A stretch of 64,000 nucleotides of DNA from Euglena gracilis (Eukaryota > Euglenida > Euglenophyceae > Euglenales). Numbering within the stretch: position 1 is the first letter of the stretch; each line of letters begins with the position of its first letter. Of this stretch, positions 10,147 through 19,890 are shown piece after piece. Under the pieces are notes generated by a model. It did not search any database and was not told where the DNA came from. It saw only the letters and a program-made list of their open reading frames with translations. The position numbers and the translations under genes were made by a program. The stretch lies in the NCBI GenBank assembly GCA_039621445.1, contig CP154957.1:4520504-4584503 (forward strand), given 5' to 3'.

Positions 10147-10981
10147 TTGGAGGGTGAACTCTTTGAAAAACAACCATCGTGTGACAATGACTTTCAGTTG
10201 GTCAACTGAGAAGCAGCGGGTTCATGCAAAAGAATCATGGCAATCAGAAGCTGTGTTGCGGAACATCGTTGCCTGGCGACACAGCAGGACAGCGCAAGAG
10301 AGATGGGTATCCTTGCGGAGTCCTCCCGATGGTGTTTGTCTGCTGGACTCAGTGCACCAGGCTTTCCCAGGGCGGTCCTTAAACAAATAAAATAAAAAAA
10401 ACTCTGCTGTCCCAGCACACTCAGTGAAAAATATACAGAGAAGTGGGCAAAGAAATTTTGGCATTTCTCAGCGAGAACAGGTCGACATGAGGTCAAAAAT
10501 GGATTTCTGGCATTCTCGGATGATCATCCATCCACCCAAATCATCAAAAGCTGTGTTTTTCAACTGTTTAATTTTTGCCCCCGTTCAAGTCCCAGTCTGG
10601 CCCTTAGCCGGCCCTTTGGCCGAAAGGGGGGGCGGTCCTTAAGGAAATAAAAAAAAAACTTTCCTGTCCCTTAAGGACCGCCCTGGGCTTTCCAGCAAAA
10701 TGGCCCAGGTCATGACAACCACTGAGCCTGAAAATTTCAGGCTGCTGCATATGTACATGGTGAAGGCGTGGCAACAAAATGGCCGCTGTACAGAGGTTAA
10801 CACTATCAAGTGCATCAGGAATCAGTGGATGTGCCATCTGGTGGGATACCATTCCTGGATGGCAGACTTCCTTGCACTGCACCTGGCGACGAGGCCGAGG
10901 ACGCCGAAGGCGTCCTCATCGTCCTCGTCCGCAAAGCATGATCAAAGAAGATTGCTTCATTGCTGTCGAGGAAAGAGATAA
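10147..10981 (+). pseudogene. Coding-like segment split by a small element
   Basis: Two open stretches flank the insertion at 10378-10685. The first (to 10377) reads SPPDGVCLLDSVHQAF; the second (10700-10981) reads QWMCHLVGYHSWMADFLALH and ends in a Ser-rich, Arg-rich tail. The DGVC line is like the catalytic DGxC of OTU cysteine proteases, but that is one short motif and the rest does not settle it. Precise excision leaves the two parts out of frame by one base, so the locus is broken or one boundary is an intron. No start codon or splice sites are assigned. Confidence 0.3.
10378..10685. mobile_element. 308-bp TIR element with B-box-like motif, copy 1
   Basis: Ends are CAGGGCGGTCCTTAA and TTAAGGACCGCCCTG. 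GGCTTTCC flanks both sides (10370-10377, 10686-10693), a perfect 8-bp duplication. Inside, GTTCAAGTCCC near 10584 fits a Pol III B box, so a tRNA-like part may be included. A second copy in the opposite orientation is at 59729-60049 with its own perfect duplication. Non-coding hAT-like miniature element. Confidence 0.9.
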
Positions 10982-11850
10982 GGGAGAGGTAAGAGATAAG
11001 TTTTTTGGTGTCCACATATGAACTGCATTTTTTTGATGTCCACAAGTGAACCACAAAAAAAAGGCTTTTGTGTCCACAGAGCACAAAAAAAAATCTTTGG
11101 TGTCCACAGTGAACCACAAAATGACACCTTGGTATACCACACGAAATGAATGTCTGGCTTTGACAACGTTGCATTTGGCACACGACACACAATACGCCCC
11201 TTTGCAGGACAATTCTGGATCACAGAATGATGAATGAGTTTCCTTCCCCCATTTAGCCGGGCTCGTTGGCCCCTCCAAAGCCGTTGGAGTGACTGTGGGT
11301 CAACAAAGCTAGCCCCCCAGTCCCCGCCCCCCCCCCACTTCAGCATCCAGGTTTCTTTTCAAGAACCTGGCCAAGAATCGGCGTCTAAAGGCATTTCCCA
11401 AAGCCCAAACCCAGGGCTGTACGGAAGGCTGGTGGGGGGGGGGTTGAAAACTCCTCACCACTCCATCCGGCTCAGGTCCCCTTGCAGGGTGGGCCTTCCG
11501 TCGTTTGCTGCTTTGACTTGTTTCCCGGACCCCCGCCCCCACTCGACCCCCCCCCACCCACCATGGCACCCGCTCAAAGAAAAATCCTTTGAACTCATTC
11601 TTGGAACCCGTCTCTTCCTTTCAGGCCCAATTCCAGCCGGAGAAAGGGGTCAGAAAATGGAAAAAACCTGCTCGCATAGGATTGGCCTGAATTTTGCACA
11701 GCGTGCTGCAGCAGAGCTGGCTGGGGCACTGATGCGTGGGGCAGGGCCATGCCAATGTTCACACACCATCACCACCGGGTTGGCAGAGGTTTTGGAGCTG
11801 GGGGTTGGGTGTGACCCACAAAATTCTCAGGTGTCCCACTACTCAGTGTC
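10982..11850. other. GTCCACA array and unique sequence
   Basis: 10990-11135 holds four spaced GGTGTCCACA/GTGAACCACAAAA units with A or T runs, like the iterons of the larger elements, but I find no matching second array or termini. 11140-11850 is of mixed composition with no supported gene. Confidence 0.45.
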
Positions 11851-11854
11851 CCTA

Positions 11855-12290
11855 AACCCCCCCCAAAAATAAGACCCCCCCCCAAAATAAGACCCCCCCT
11901 GGGCCGACTGAGCAAAATCCAAAGATAAGACCCCCCCTGACGGCGCGAAGCGCCGGGGACGGTGAAAATTTTCCCTGAGAAATTGCCAAAAACCCAAATT
12001 TCACACACAAAAGTGATGAAATTTCAAAAAATTCAGATTCTTGAAGTGCAAAAAAACATGCTAAATGTCAACTTACACAAATTTGCACATGGCGCGAAGC
12101 GCCGAAGGAAAATTTTTAGTGTTTTTGGGAACCTGAAAAATGATGGTTTTTTTTCCGGGCCCGGGTCGGTCAAGAAAAAATCCAAAAATAAGACCCCCCC
12201 CAAAAATAAGACCCCCCCTGGAGGTTTCCAGCAACGGACCCAAAAATAAGACCCGGGTCTTATTTTGGGGGGGGGGGGTTTACTGTATAT
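11855..12290. repeat. AATAAGACCC-key element, copy 3
   Basis: At least seven AAATAAGACCC boxes in one orientation and one inverted box (GGGTCTTATTTTGGGG) at the right end, around a core with two GGCGCGAAGCGCC hairpins (11942-11953, 12091-12102). Same family as 2280, 5365 and 52180. Confidence 0.7.
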
Positions 12291-12560
12291 ATGGCTGAAA
12301 ACGGCGGAAACCTGTCACGCTGTTTTTGGGCCGTAAATCGGCCATATCTCGGGCTTGGCAGGGAGTTGCAGGAAATCAAAATCCCGTTGAATCGGGCAAT
12401 CTAAGGGCTTCAATTTTGGTCTCCAAACATTTCCTTTGATTTTGATTCATTTCCGAGACATTTTCGAAACATCCATTTTTTTGAGCCCAACTGGCCCCAG
12501 AAATGGGCCAAAATGGGCCGAAAAATTGCCGTAAAAAGGGCTACATGAAGAGTTGGGTGA
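12290..12560. repeat. Dispersed repeat shared with 30.9-31.4 kb
   Basis: The phrases ATCTCGGGC, GGGAGTTGCAGGAAATCAAA and ACATTTCCTTTGATTTT appear here once and twice in tandem at 31.0-31.4 kb; a decayed relative is near 60.78-61.0 kb. Non-coding. Confidence 0.6.
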
Positions 12561-12603
12561 AAAAAAAACATAATTGGATAGGGCAGGTTCAACCTTCCTT
12601 GAA

Positions 12604-12800
12604 AAGAAGCCTGTTCCCAAATCCTCCCAAGGTGCACAGGCATACTGCTTCAAAGAGACGGTGTGCTTCACGGTGAACTCATAGAATCCAACCGCTGCCA
12701 GCAGCAGCCACAGGAAGAGCACTTGCTTGATCAGGAAAACAACAGCTCGGGCCAAGAACCCACGCTTGGCTTTAGCCTGAATGAATGGAGCGTTGCCCCA
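12604..12800 (-). CDS. Candidate exon with one membrane segment
   Basis: The minus strand reads FLARAVVFLIKQVLFLWLLL then AAVGFYEFTVKHTVSLKQ, a strong single hydrophobic span followed by a mixed segment ending APWEDLG. The frame then runs into a CAGGCTTCTTTTCAAGG end-type sequence (12597-12613), so the exon probably stops there. More open frame upstream (to ~13010) is interrupted by a similar end-type sequence near 12857-12874. Family not recognised. It could be a downstream exon of the membrane-protein gene at 17.1 kb, but nothing links them directly. Confidence 0.35.
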
Positions 12801-13019
12801 AACCCTGCGAAAAGGCGGGAAATAATGTGGATGACCGCCTTCGCCTTCGCCAGGGGCCTTAAAAGAAGCCTGTCCGAGGTAGCGTTGGAATGCCGACAAA
12901 AATTGGAAATGAATTGTGTTTTCCGGACCTGCTTGTTTGTGCACGAGGGCCAACGCATTCATTTCTGTTGCATCTCTTTGACCAGCACCATCACAAAGGC
13001 AGCCCACTGACAACGGGTC

Positions 13020-14040
13020 CCCCCCATCCAGCTAGTCCAGCGTGGGACCCCCCCCCCCAGAGGGACCCCCGCAAAAATAAAAATAAAATCGGGCCGCCTG
13101 AGGCCATTTCCAAAAAAATTTCAGGGCTTCGTGCCAAAACCAACCTCCGGCCCAGGACCTCCCCCCCCCGGGGTATTCTGACTGAAAAAGAAGCCTGGCA
13201 TCGGACAACTTATGCTGACAAACGAGGGAATGGTCATGTTGCATGACAAAAAAAAATTTCAGTCATCCTGTGAGTTGTAACCAAACAAGACAATGAATGA
13301 AGGTTTATATGTTTGGGATGAATAAAGTTCTGTTTGGTCAAAAAAATATGGAAAAAAAATTTGGGCTTTGCCCTTCATGTGTAATTATTTCACCTTTATT
13401 CCCCCAAGGCAATCTCGTGACACCACGGATTTTGAAATTTTGATTCCGGGTTTGTCAGCCGCAGGGCTGTAAAAAGGCCAATGTTGACAATCAGGCACAT
13501 GAAGATGATGGCTGCAAACCAACCACATCCGACTCTTGACGCCTTGTTGCCCCAATATGAGCCCCATTGTAACAATACTGTATGGTAGCATGGCCTCCCG
13601 CCTCCCTCCCACCAATGTTTGCAGGTGGCTCGCCAATGGTCGGCCCGACCTACGTCGGCCCGACCATGGTCAGCACCACCTCCGGGATCGTCATAGCCAA
13701 TCACCCCCATGGAGCCCCTGGGGACCACCCACTTTTGCCCGAAAATGGCCAAAAATGCTGAAAATGGCACCTTTTTCAAAATTTTCAGCGCCTTTGGCAC
13801 CGAAAAAGATATACACCAACCCTTACCCCCCCCCCCCGGGGTCGAAGGGACCCCCCCCGGGGGAGGGGTCCAAGACTATAAAAAACCCCTGTGCCCGTGA
13901 AACGCTGGGCAATTTTTATTCAGATGCAGTGGTCCTAATTGCTTCATTCTGGTGACTTAGAATTGAGCAAAATTTTGTTAGCTGGCACGCAAAGAACTGG
14001 TCTGTGTCAGAAGGCACCGAAGGAGGGGAATGTTTTCTCC
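13020..14040. other. Repeat-rich stretch without a supported gene
   Basis: Contains C-run blocks at 13020-13180 and 13826-13870, an end-type GAAAAAGAAGCCTGG (13183-13197) and a right end-type AAAAAACCCCTG at 13882-13893 whose left partner I could not find. CGTCGGCCCGACCATGGTC (13653-13671) forms a small inverted repeat. Confidence 0.4.
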
Positions 14041-14049
14041 TCAGAAATG

Positions 14050-14330
14050 TTGGTCGATTTCCAAGACATTGGAATCTGTTAAGTCAATCGATTTCCATTC
14101 AAGCGCCCGTTAATGGGCCAAAAACCACTTTTATGGCAATGTTTCCGTCCAGGCGGTTCAGTCGAATAAAATTCAAGGCAGGCGAGCCGGGCCCAGACAA
14201 AATAGGTTTTAGAAAAATCGACCGACACTAACAGACTCAGCAGGGGCACTGGGCCGCTCGCTTCGCTCGCATGGCCCGGCGCCCCTGCTGAATCTGTTAG
14301 TGTCGGTTGATTTTTGTATAGAAATTTGTG
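14050..14330. mobile_element. Decayed recombinase-element terminus with hairpin
   Basis: 14170-14212 matches the right inner terminus of the 39.5-kb element (CCGGGCCCAGAC then AAATAGGTTTTAG). It is followed by a ~103-bp hairpin at 14213-14315, stem AATCGACCGACACTAACAGA and loop region GCTCGCTTCGCTCGC, then TTTTTGTATAGAAA. Degenerate iterons (TCGATTTCCAAGACA) lie at 14053-14100. The coding part is missing, so this is a solo end or remnant. Confidence 0.7.
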
Positions 14331-14675
14331 AAAATGATTGTGGGTTCTGGTTCGCCATCCAACATGTGGTGTAGGAGTAATTTTTTTTTCGAGGGGGGGG
14401 GGCGAGATCCTTGACCAAAGGGCAGCGAGACAGTGGCGCTTTTTTGAAAGATGGCATTGAACGTGACAAAAAAAAATGTGCCAACTTTTGGCATCATGGC
14501 ACAAATCCATCACAATTTAGAAGCTTTCAAGCCGCCAACGGGCAGCAAGGCGGTGATGCCTTTTCTGTTTTGGGATTTCAAACGAGTGCAAAATGCGAAA
14601 AGAGAGACCTGCCCAGCAGGCACCCCCCCCCCTGGGGTGGGGTCGGCACCCGACTCCCATGCCCCCATGTAAGAC

Positions 14676-15792
14676 GGTACTTGTCTGTTAGTCGATCCAC
14701 GGCAAAACAGGTCGATCCACACCTATTTTTGGCCTACTTTGGGTCACTGATGTACTTTGGGTCATTGATGGACATGGAAAGCACAAAACAGGGTCAGAAG
14801 ATACGGCTGGTGTCGGCACAGGGTATACAGAGTTAGGGTTATGGTTTGGGGTTAGGGTTCTGGGTTTGAGTTTGGGTTTAGGATTGGGTTAGGGTTTAGG
14901 ATTGGGTTAGGGTTTAGGTAACCCTAACCCTAAACCTAAACCAAACCCAAAAACCTAACCCTAACCCTAAACCCTGACCCTAACCCTCACTCTCTAGACA
15001 CTGTGCCAACACCAGCCGTATCTTCTGACCCTTTTTTGTGCTTTCCCTGTCCATCAGTGACCCAATGTAGAACAAAAGTAGGGTTAGGGTTAGGGTTAGG
15101 GTTAGAATTAGGGTTAGGGTTAGGGTCACGTAGCCCTAACCCTAACCCTAACCCTAACCCTAACCCTAAACCTAACACTGACCCCTAACCCTAACCCTAA
15201 TCCTAACCCTAAACCTAACCCTAACTCTGTATCTACCCTAATCCTAACCCTAAACCTGACCCTAACTCTGTATCTTCTGACCCTGTTTTGTGCTTTCCCT
15301 GTCCATCAGTGACCCAAAGCAGGCAAAAAATAGGGTTAGGGTTAGGGTTAGGGTTAGGGTCAGGGTCAGGGTTAGGGTCAGGGTCACACGTAGCCCTAAC
15401 CTAGCCCTAGCCCTAACCCTAAACCTAACACTGACCCCTAACCCTATCCCTAATTCTAACCCTAAACCTAACCCTAACTCTCTTGACCCTGTGCCAACAC
15501 CAGCCGTACCTGCTGACCCTTTTTTGTGCTTTCCCTGTCCATCAGTGACCCAATGTAGGCCAAAAATACGGTTAAGGATCTAACCTAGCCCCAGCCCTAA
15601 CCCTAACCCTGACCGACCCTAACCCTAAACCTAACCCTAACTCTCTAGACCCTGTGCCGACACAACAGCCGTATCTTCTGACCCTGTTTTGTGCTTTTCC
15701 TGTCCATCAGTGACCCAAAATAGGCAAAAAATAGGTGTGGATCGACTAACAGACTTGATGCACTGCCGTGGATCGACTAACAGACAAGTACC
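14676..15792. mobile_element. TIR element filled with TTAGGG/CCCTAA repeats
   Basis: Ends are inverted: GGTACTTGTCTGTTAGTCGA at 14676 and its inverse finishing ...CAGACAAGTACC at 15792; the match extends through a second box with GTGTGGATCGAC. Flanks are TGTAAGAC (14668-14675) and TATAAGAC (15793-15800), a 7/8 duplication. The interior has about five units of ~230 bp that share CTTTCCCTGTCCATCAGTGA, with (TTAGGG)n and (CCCTAA)n tracts facing each other between them. The telomere-like tracts in both orientations inside a bounded element show it is interstitial, not a chromosome end. Confidence 0.75.
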
Positions 15793-15794
15793 TA

Positions 15795-15920
15795 TAAGAC
15801 CCCCCCTCGGGAGCCAAAATCCCAGGGGGGGGTCTTATATGGGGGGGGGGGTCGGTCCCGGTAAAAAGGGCTGGCCTTCGGCCGGCCAGGGGGGGGGGGG
15901 TCTTATGGGGGGGCATGGTA
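15795..15920. repeat. TATAAGACCCCCC-key repeat
   Basis: Boxes TATAAGACCCCCC, its inverse GGGGGGTCTTATATGGGG and a third GGTCTTATGGGG surround a GGCCTTCGGCC hairpin at 15870-15884. The telomere-repeat element landed inside this type of repeat. Confidence 0.55.
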
Positions 15921-16760
15921 AAATACGGCCTGGTTGGGAGCCGTCTTTGTGAAATTTCCGCCTTTTTTTTCAAATTAGGCCAAATTTTGATAAATCGCCC
16001 TGTTTCTCCATGTTCTGGAGGGCAAAATCCCCTTCCGGGCCAAAGGGTCGGGCGGACTTCATCCTTCTTTCTCCCTGCCAGTCTGCCGCCTTTGGGTTTC
16101 CCTTGTGTGTGCCAAGGTACGGCCGGGCCATTCCAAACCCTAACCCTACAAACCCTTCAAATAACCACAAAAGCCACCCTGGGTCTGTGACCATTTAAAT
16201 GGCGTCGTACCATAACCGAAAGGGGGGGCCAAAATGCTTTAAAATGCCCTAAAAAAAACGACCTCAGAATTCCCCCAACTCCCAGCGAAAAAATGATTGG
16301 CATCGCCAAAACATTGCCCATCCCCAACTCAAAAGAATGTGTTTTACAACATTTTTTTGATTTTTGACCACCGACACTGGTTCAATGTCCAGACCGCCCT
16401 TGGACGGTCCTGGAAAAAAAATACACTTTTGCCGAAAACCGGGGGGGGGGTCCCAGGGCGGGTTTCGGCACGAAGCGCTGAATTTTTTTTTGGGAAATGG
16501 CGGGCCGGTTTTAAAAAAAACTGTGATTTCTTTTGTTTTGAAAAAAACCACAGAAATAATGGCCGAAAAAAGGCATTATTCTGGCAAAAAAAAGGGTCAA
16601 GTTCGGGGGCATCGCCGATCACCTCAGGGAATCATTGTGTCTGGAAAAAAAGCACCAGGGGAATTTTTATTGAAAAGCTGCTGGTCAACTGTCTGAAGTT
16701 AAAAAATATATAAAAAATGACTTTTGCTTGCAGCTTTTTTGGGAATAAAACACCCACCCC
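15921..16760. other. Mixed repeat-derived stretch
   Basis: Short CCCTAACCCTA remnant at 16137-16147, a GGCACGAAGCGC hairpin-like remnant at 16467-16478. No supported gene. Confidence 0.4.
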
Positions 16761-16761
16761 C

Positions 16762-16926
16762 CCCTTTTTATTGTCCCACCGACCTGCCCCCGGGAGGCCC
16801 GACCGGACAATAAAGGGGGGGGACAATAAAGGGGTACCAAAGGAATTTCATTGGCCGGGCCAAAAAACCCCCCGTCGGCCGGGGCCGAGGGACAATAAAG
16901 GGGGGGGACAATAAAGGGGGGGGGGT
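16762..16926. repeat. ACAATAAAGGGG-key element, copy 1
   Basis: One CCCTTTTTATTGTCCC box followed by four inverted GACAATAAAGGGG boxes, with GCCCGACCGGAC and GTCGGCCGGGGCC short palindromes between. Copies at 25548-25730 and 43160-43324 are in the same orientation and differ mainly in run length. Non-coding. Confidence 0.8.
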
Positions 16927-17108
16927 GGTAGCATGCTCATTTTTTCAAAAAAGGTCCTGCAAAACATTGCATGCGGCACAAAGTTCATTTTCAGAAGCAG
17001 GAAAATCCGGGGGGAAATAGGTATTCATGGGCTTTTTGCTTCAAGTGCACAAGTGCCACTGGAACCAGTTTAGTGTACGAGTTTTGGCAGATTAGGAATT
17101 ATCAGGAA

Positions 17109-18066
17109 TTAGGAATTTGATGGAAATCTTTTCTTTTTTTTCGTGAGGGCACACAGAAGGCTTTTGTTATTTTCAAAAATTCTTTCGTGAAGCCTCAGAC
17201 AAAAAAAAAGACAAAAACAAGTCCACAAAGCCCTGAGCCCTGAAAGGGCGATAGGTGCTAAAATTTTGCAGAGCATGAATTTCAGATTCTCGGAGAGAAA
17301 TTGTGCAATTGGAAGGTCACACCTCTTCAGTACAACCAGAGGGAAGATTGTGAAAAATCCATAGATAATGAATGCACCAAGGGCAACATTCTCCAGATCC
17401 AGAACGTCAAACAGCTTGAGTGTCTCATAAGCATAGATATCAATGATAACCATGTTGTAAAACATTACTGTAGCATGGATTATGGCCCAATTCTTCACAA
17501 AATGCAATCCTGGAAATGACAATTGGAAGGTTTTGTTTGCGCAAATTTTTGCACCTGCAAGGAAGCCAAGTGCGAGCAAGACTGCAAATGGCGCAACGAA
17601 GAAGAGGTTGACAAAATAAACAACATCCAATGCAAAATCTGCTTGGGTGCTGAACATCTTTTTACCCCATTGCTGGTGAGACTCCAAAAGAGGCCTGAGG
17701 ATGAATAAAATTGGGGGTTCTCAAGGTTAAAACAATACCTCAAGGGACCCTCAATGTTGTCAAGTGCTTGACAAATTGGCTCACCAAAAGGAATTTCGTT
17801 GACCTCTTTTGGAAGAAGGCGTTCACAGTTGGCAAGGAATAAGACAAACGCGACAACTGCCCAAACCAAATAGGCGATGATGAAAAAGCAGTCACTCTTT
17901 CGTCTTCCTGAAACGGTGAAAGGAGAAGGAAGAAGCAGAGCACGGTCATACCCAGGGAAACTTTCTGCGGAACAGTTGGCTGCGGGACCACTGCCTGTGG
18001 TGGTGACTTTGGTTCCTCCTTTTTTTGAGGTGGAGCAGCTACTGGGGTTGTCTTCTTTGGCGCCAT
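17109..18066 (-). CDS. Multi-pass membrane protein, EXPERA/TMEM97-like
   Basis: Start at the ATG at 18066 (MAPKKTTPVAAPP); about 289 residues after removing two introns. Intron 1 is 17908-17951 and intron 2 is 17695-17738; both are exactly 44 nt, GT-AG, and their removal joins three frames into one. The N-terminus is a Lys/Pro-rich tail of ~38 residues. Membrane spans follow: FFIIAYLVWAVVAFVLFL, VVYFVNLFFVAPFAVLLALG, WAIIHATVMFYNMVIIDIYA and GAFIIYGFFTIFPLVVL-KR. The spacing of four helices and the final Y-x(5)-P-L-x(3)-KR pattern recall EXPERA-domain sterol-binding or isomerase proteins (TMEM97/EBP), but this is a resemblance only. The last ~45 residues after APIALSGL are less convincing and may hide another intron. 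It diverges from the LINE fragment 40 bp away. Confidence 0.65.
17695..17738 (-). other. Intron 2 of the membrane-protein gene, 44 nt
   Basis: Minus-strand donor GAG|GTATTG and acceptor CCTCAG|GCC. Splicing joins ...GPLR to PLLESHQQWG in frame. Confidence 0.85.
17908..17951 (-). other. Intron 1 of the membrane-protein gene, 44 nt
   Basis: Minus-strand donor CTGG|GTATGACC and acceptor GTTTCAG|GAAG with a pyrimidine-rich 3' half. Splicing gives KVSLGRRKSDCFF in frame. Confidence 0.85.
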
Positions 18067-18103
18067 TCCCACACTGTTTTCGCAGGCTCAACTGCGATAG
18101 AAA

Positions 18104-18957
18104 TTAGGAGTGGCTTCCGGCCAGGAAAAGAAGCAGCTGTACGCAAACGTGCACCTGAGCTCGAAGGATGGGCACGACTTTCTTACGCATCACACTCCAC
18201 CCTCTACACCTACGGACATCGTATGACAAGCGAACAGGGTGTGCAACAAGGCGACCCTCTTGGTCCGCTCTTCTTTGCTCTGGAGTGGCAGGAAGTGGTC
18301 CAAGCTCTCCCAAAAGGCCTCGCCTTCAACGTGTGGTACCTGTAGGACGTGTATCTGGGGGTGCAACTGAACCTCCAAAAATGTCGCCTGTGGGGCCCTG
18401 CGCAACACCCAACTCCGCACGGAAACCATTTCGGCATGCTGCGATCAATACCCCGTGTGCCATGGGCACCTGATCACAGATTGCGGGTCCTTGGCTTTCC
18501 CGTTGAACACCCCTCTTCGACGACGTTTTGCAAGCGCGAGATGCAAGCCATGGTGGACAAGATTTTGCTGCGATATTGTCTTGATGCTTGCAAAGTGATG
18601 CATTTTCTGCGGACGTTGCACACACATGCCCTCCAAGGACCATGAGTGATCCGGAGAACATGGGATGACATTCTGGGGCAGCCCACCACCAACGACGCAC
18701 TCCCGCTCCGGATGGCGGGGCTGGGAATCAAGGACCCTCTTGTCCTCCAAGCACCAGCCAGAATGGCGGGTATCTTATGTGCCCAGCAGCGCTCACAACT
18801 GCTGCGGTTTCCGCCAGAGGCATGTGCTTTGCCTTCCGACTTCACGATGGTGGCCACAAAGTTGCAGGACACGCTAGGCCCGCAGTTCGCGCCACTACAA
18901 GAATGGATTCGGAGCATCAATTGTGAGGAATATCAAGGTTGGATTAAAGTTGTGGGT
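18104..18957 (+). pseudogene. LINE reverse transcriptase, 5' fragment with stops
   Basis: One frame reads EGVQQGDPLGP-type sequence (here EQGVQQGDPLGPLFFALEWQ), the RT palm motif of non-LTR retrotransposons. The catalytic YLDD reads YL-stop-D (stop at 18343-18345), and about 25 residues between DVYLG and LNLQKCRLWG seem deleted compared with the family. A second stop lies near 18643. After it come thumb-type lines WDDILGQPTTNDALPLRMAG and LGIKDPLVLQAPARMAGILC. The element continues at 22845 after ~3.9 kb of inserted DNA. Inactive. Confidence 0.75.
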
Positions 18958-19544
18958 GAAGAACGGAGGTTGAAGTTGAAGTGAAGTGAAGTTGAAGTTT
19001 TAGAACTTCTTCAACACTTCTCCTGATGATTGAAACTTTCCAATACAGGTTTCACCATGACCGATGGACCCCCACACAGATTGTGCTTTTCCAAGGGCCA
19101 GCGAGGGAAGGTTTACACGGATAATGTGACCCCCCCCCTAAATGTCACCCTAATGGAGCGTTGGCAGGGGGGAGGGGGGGGTCCCGAGGTAAGTTTTTTT
19201 GCATTTTTTGGCACTTTTTGCTGTACTGTCTCAACACAGAGGGGGGGGTCCTGGGGGCCCAACTGTACTGCCAACCCCACATCAGAAATCGGCCAAAAAA
19301 CCGGTGCCGAATGCGCCGGAAATTTTTTTTAAAACCCCCCCCCCCTGATAGAAGCATGGGTGCGCTTATAGGGGACTGCCGCCTCCGGAGGCGGGGGGTG
19401 CGCTTCTATTTGGACCCCACCTGCGCTGTTTTTGTTGATTTCCTTAAGGGGGAGCACACGGCTGGCCGACGGCTGGCCGACGGCTGGCCGACGGTTGGCC
19501 GACGGCGTGACGGAAGCCGGGTCCTGTCGTTGAGCTTTTGTTGA

Positions 19545-19860
19545 GTTGCAAATGCCTAATTTGGTGTGCCTGTTCCAAATTTTGGAAGGCAAATTCCTAA
19601 TTTAGTGTGCCAATTCCTAATTTTGAGGTGCAAATTCCTATTTTCATGTGCATATTCCGAATTTTGAGTGGAAAATGCCTAATTTTGGGTGTAAAGTGCT
19701 GATATTTTGAGTGGTAATCCCAAGTTTGGTGTGCCAATGCCTTCTTTTGAGTGGTAAATTCCTAATTAGTGAAAAGGTTCCTAATTTTGAGGGGATTTGG
19801 TGGGCCAATTCCTAACTTTGAGTGATTGATGCCTAATTTGGGGTGCAAAGCCCTACAAGA
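19545..19860. repeat. Degenerate ~30-bp AATTCCTAATTTTG repeats
   Basis: About eleven diverged units containing TTCCTAATTT and GTGTGCCAA-like phrases. The same TTCCTAATTT word is repeated inside the GGGTGT elements at 23.1, 29.6, 33.4 and 37.6 kb. Confidence 0.6.
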
Positions 19861-19890
19861 GGGGTTGCTTTGGGCAATTTTTAGTCACTT

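Noticed and set aside
14820-15780. Chromosome end
   Set aside because: TTAGGG and CCCTAA tracts face each other within unique tandem units and a bounded element, with ordinary sequence on both sides.
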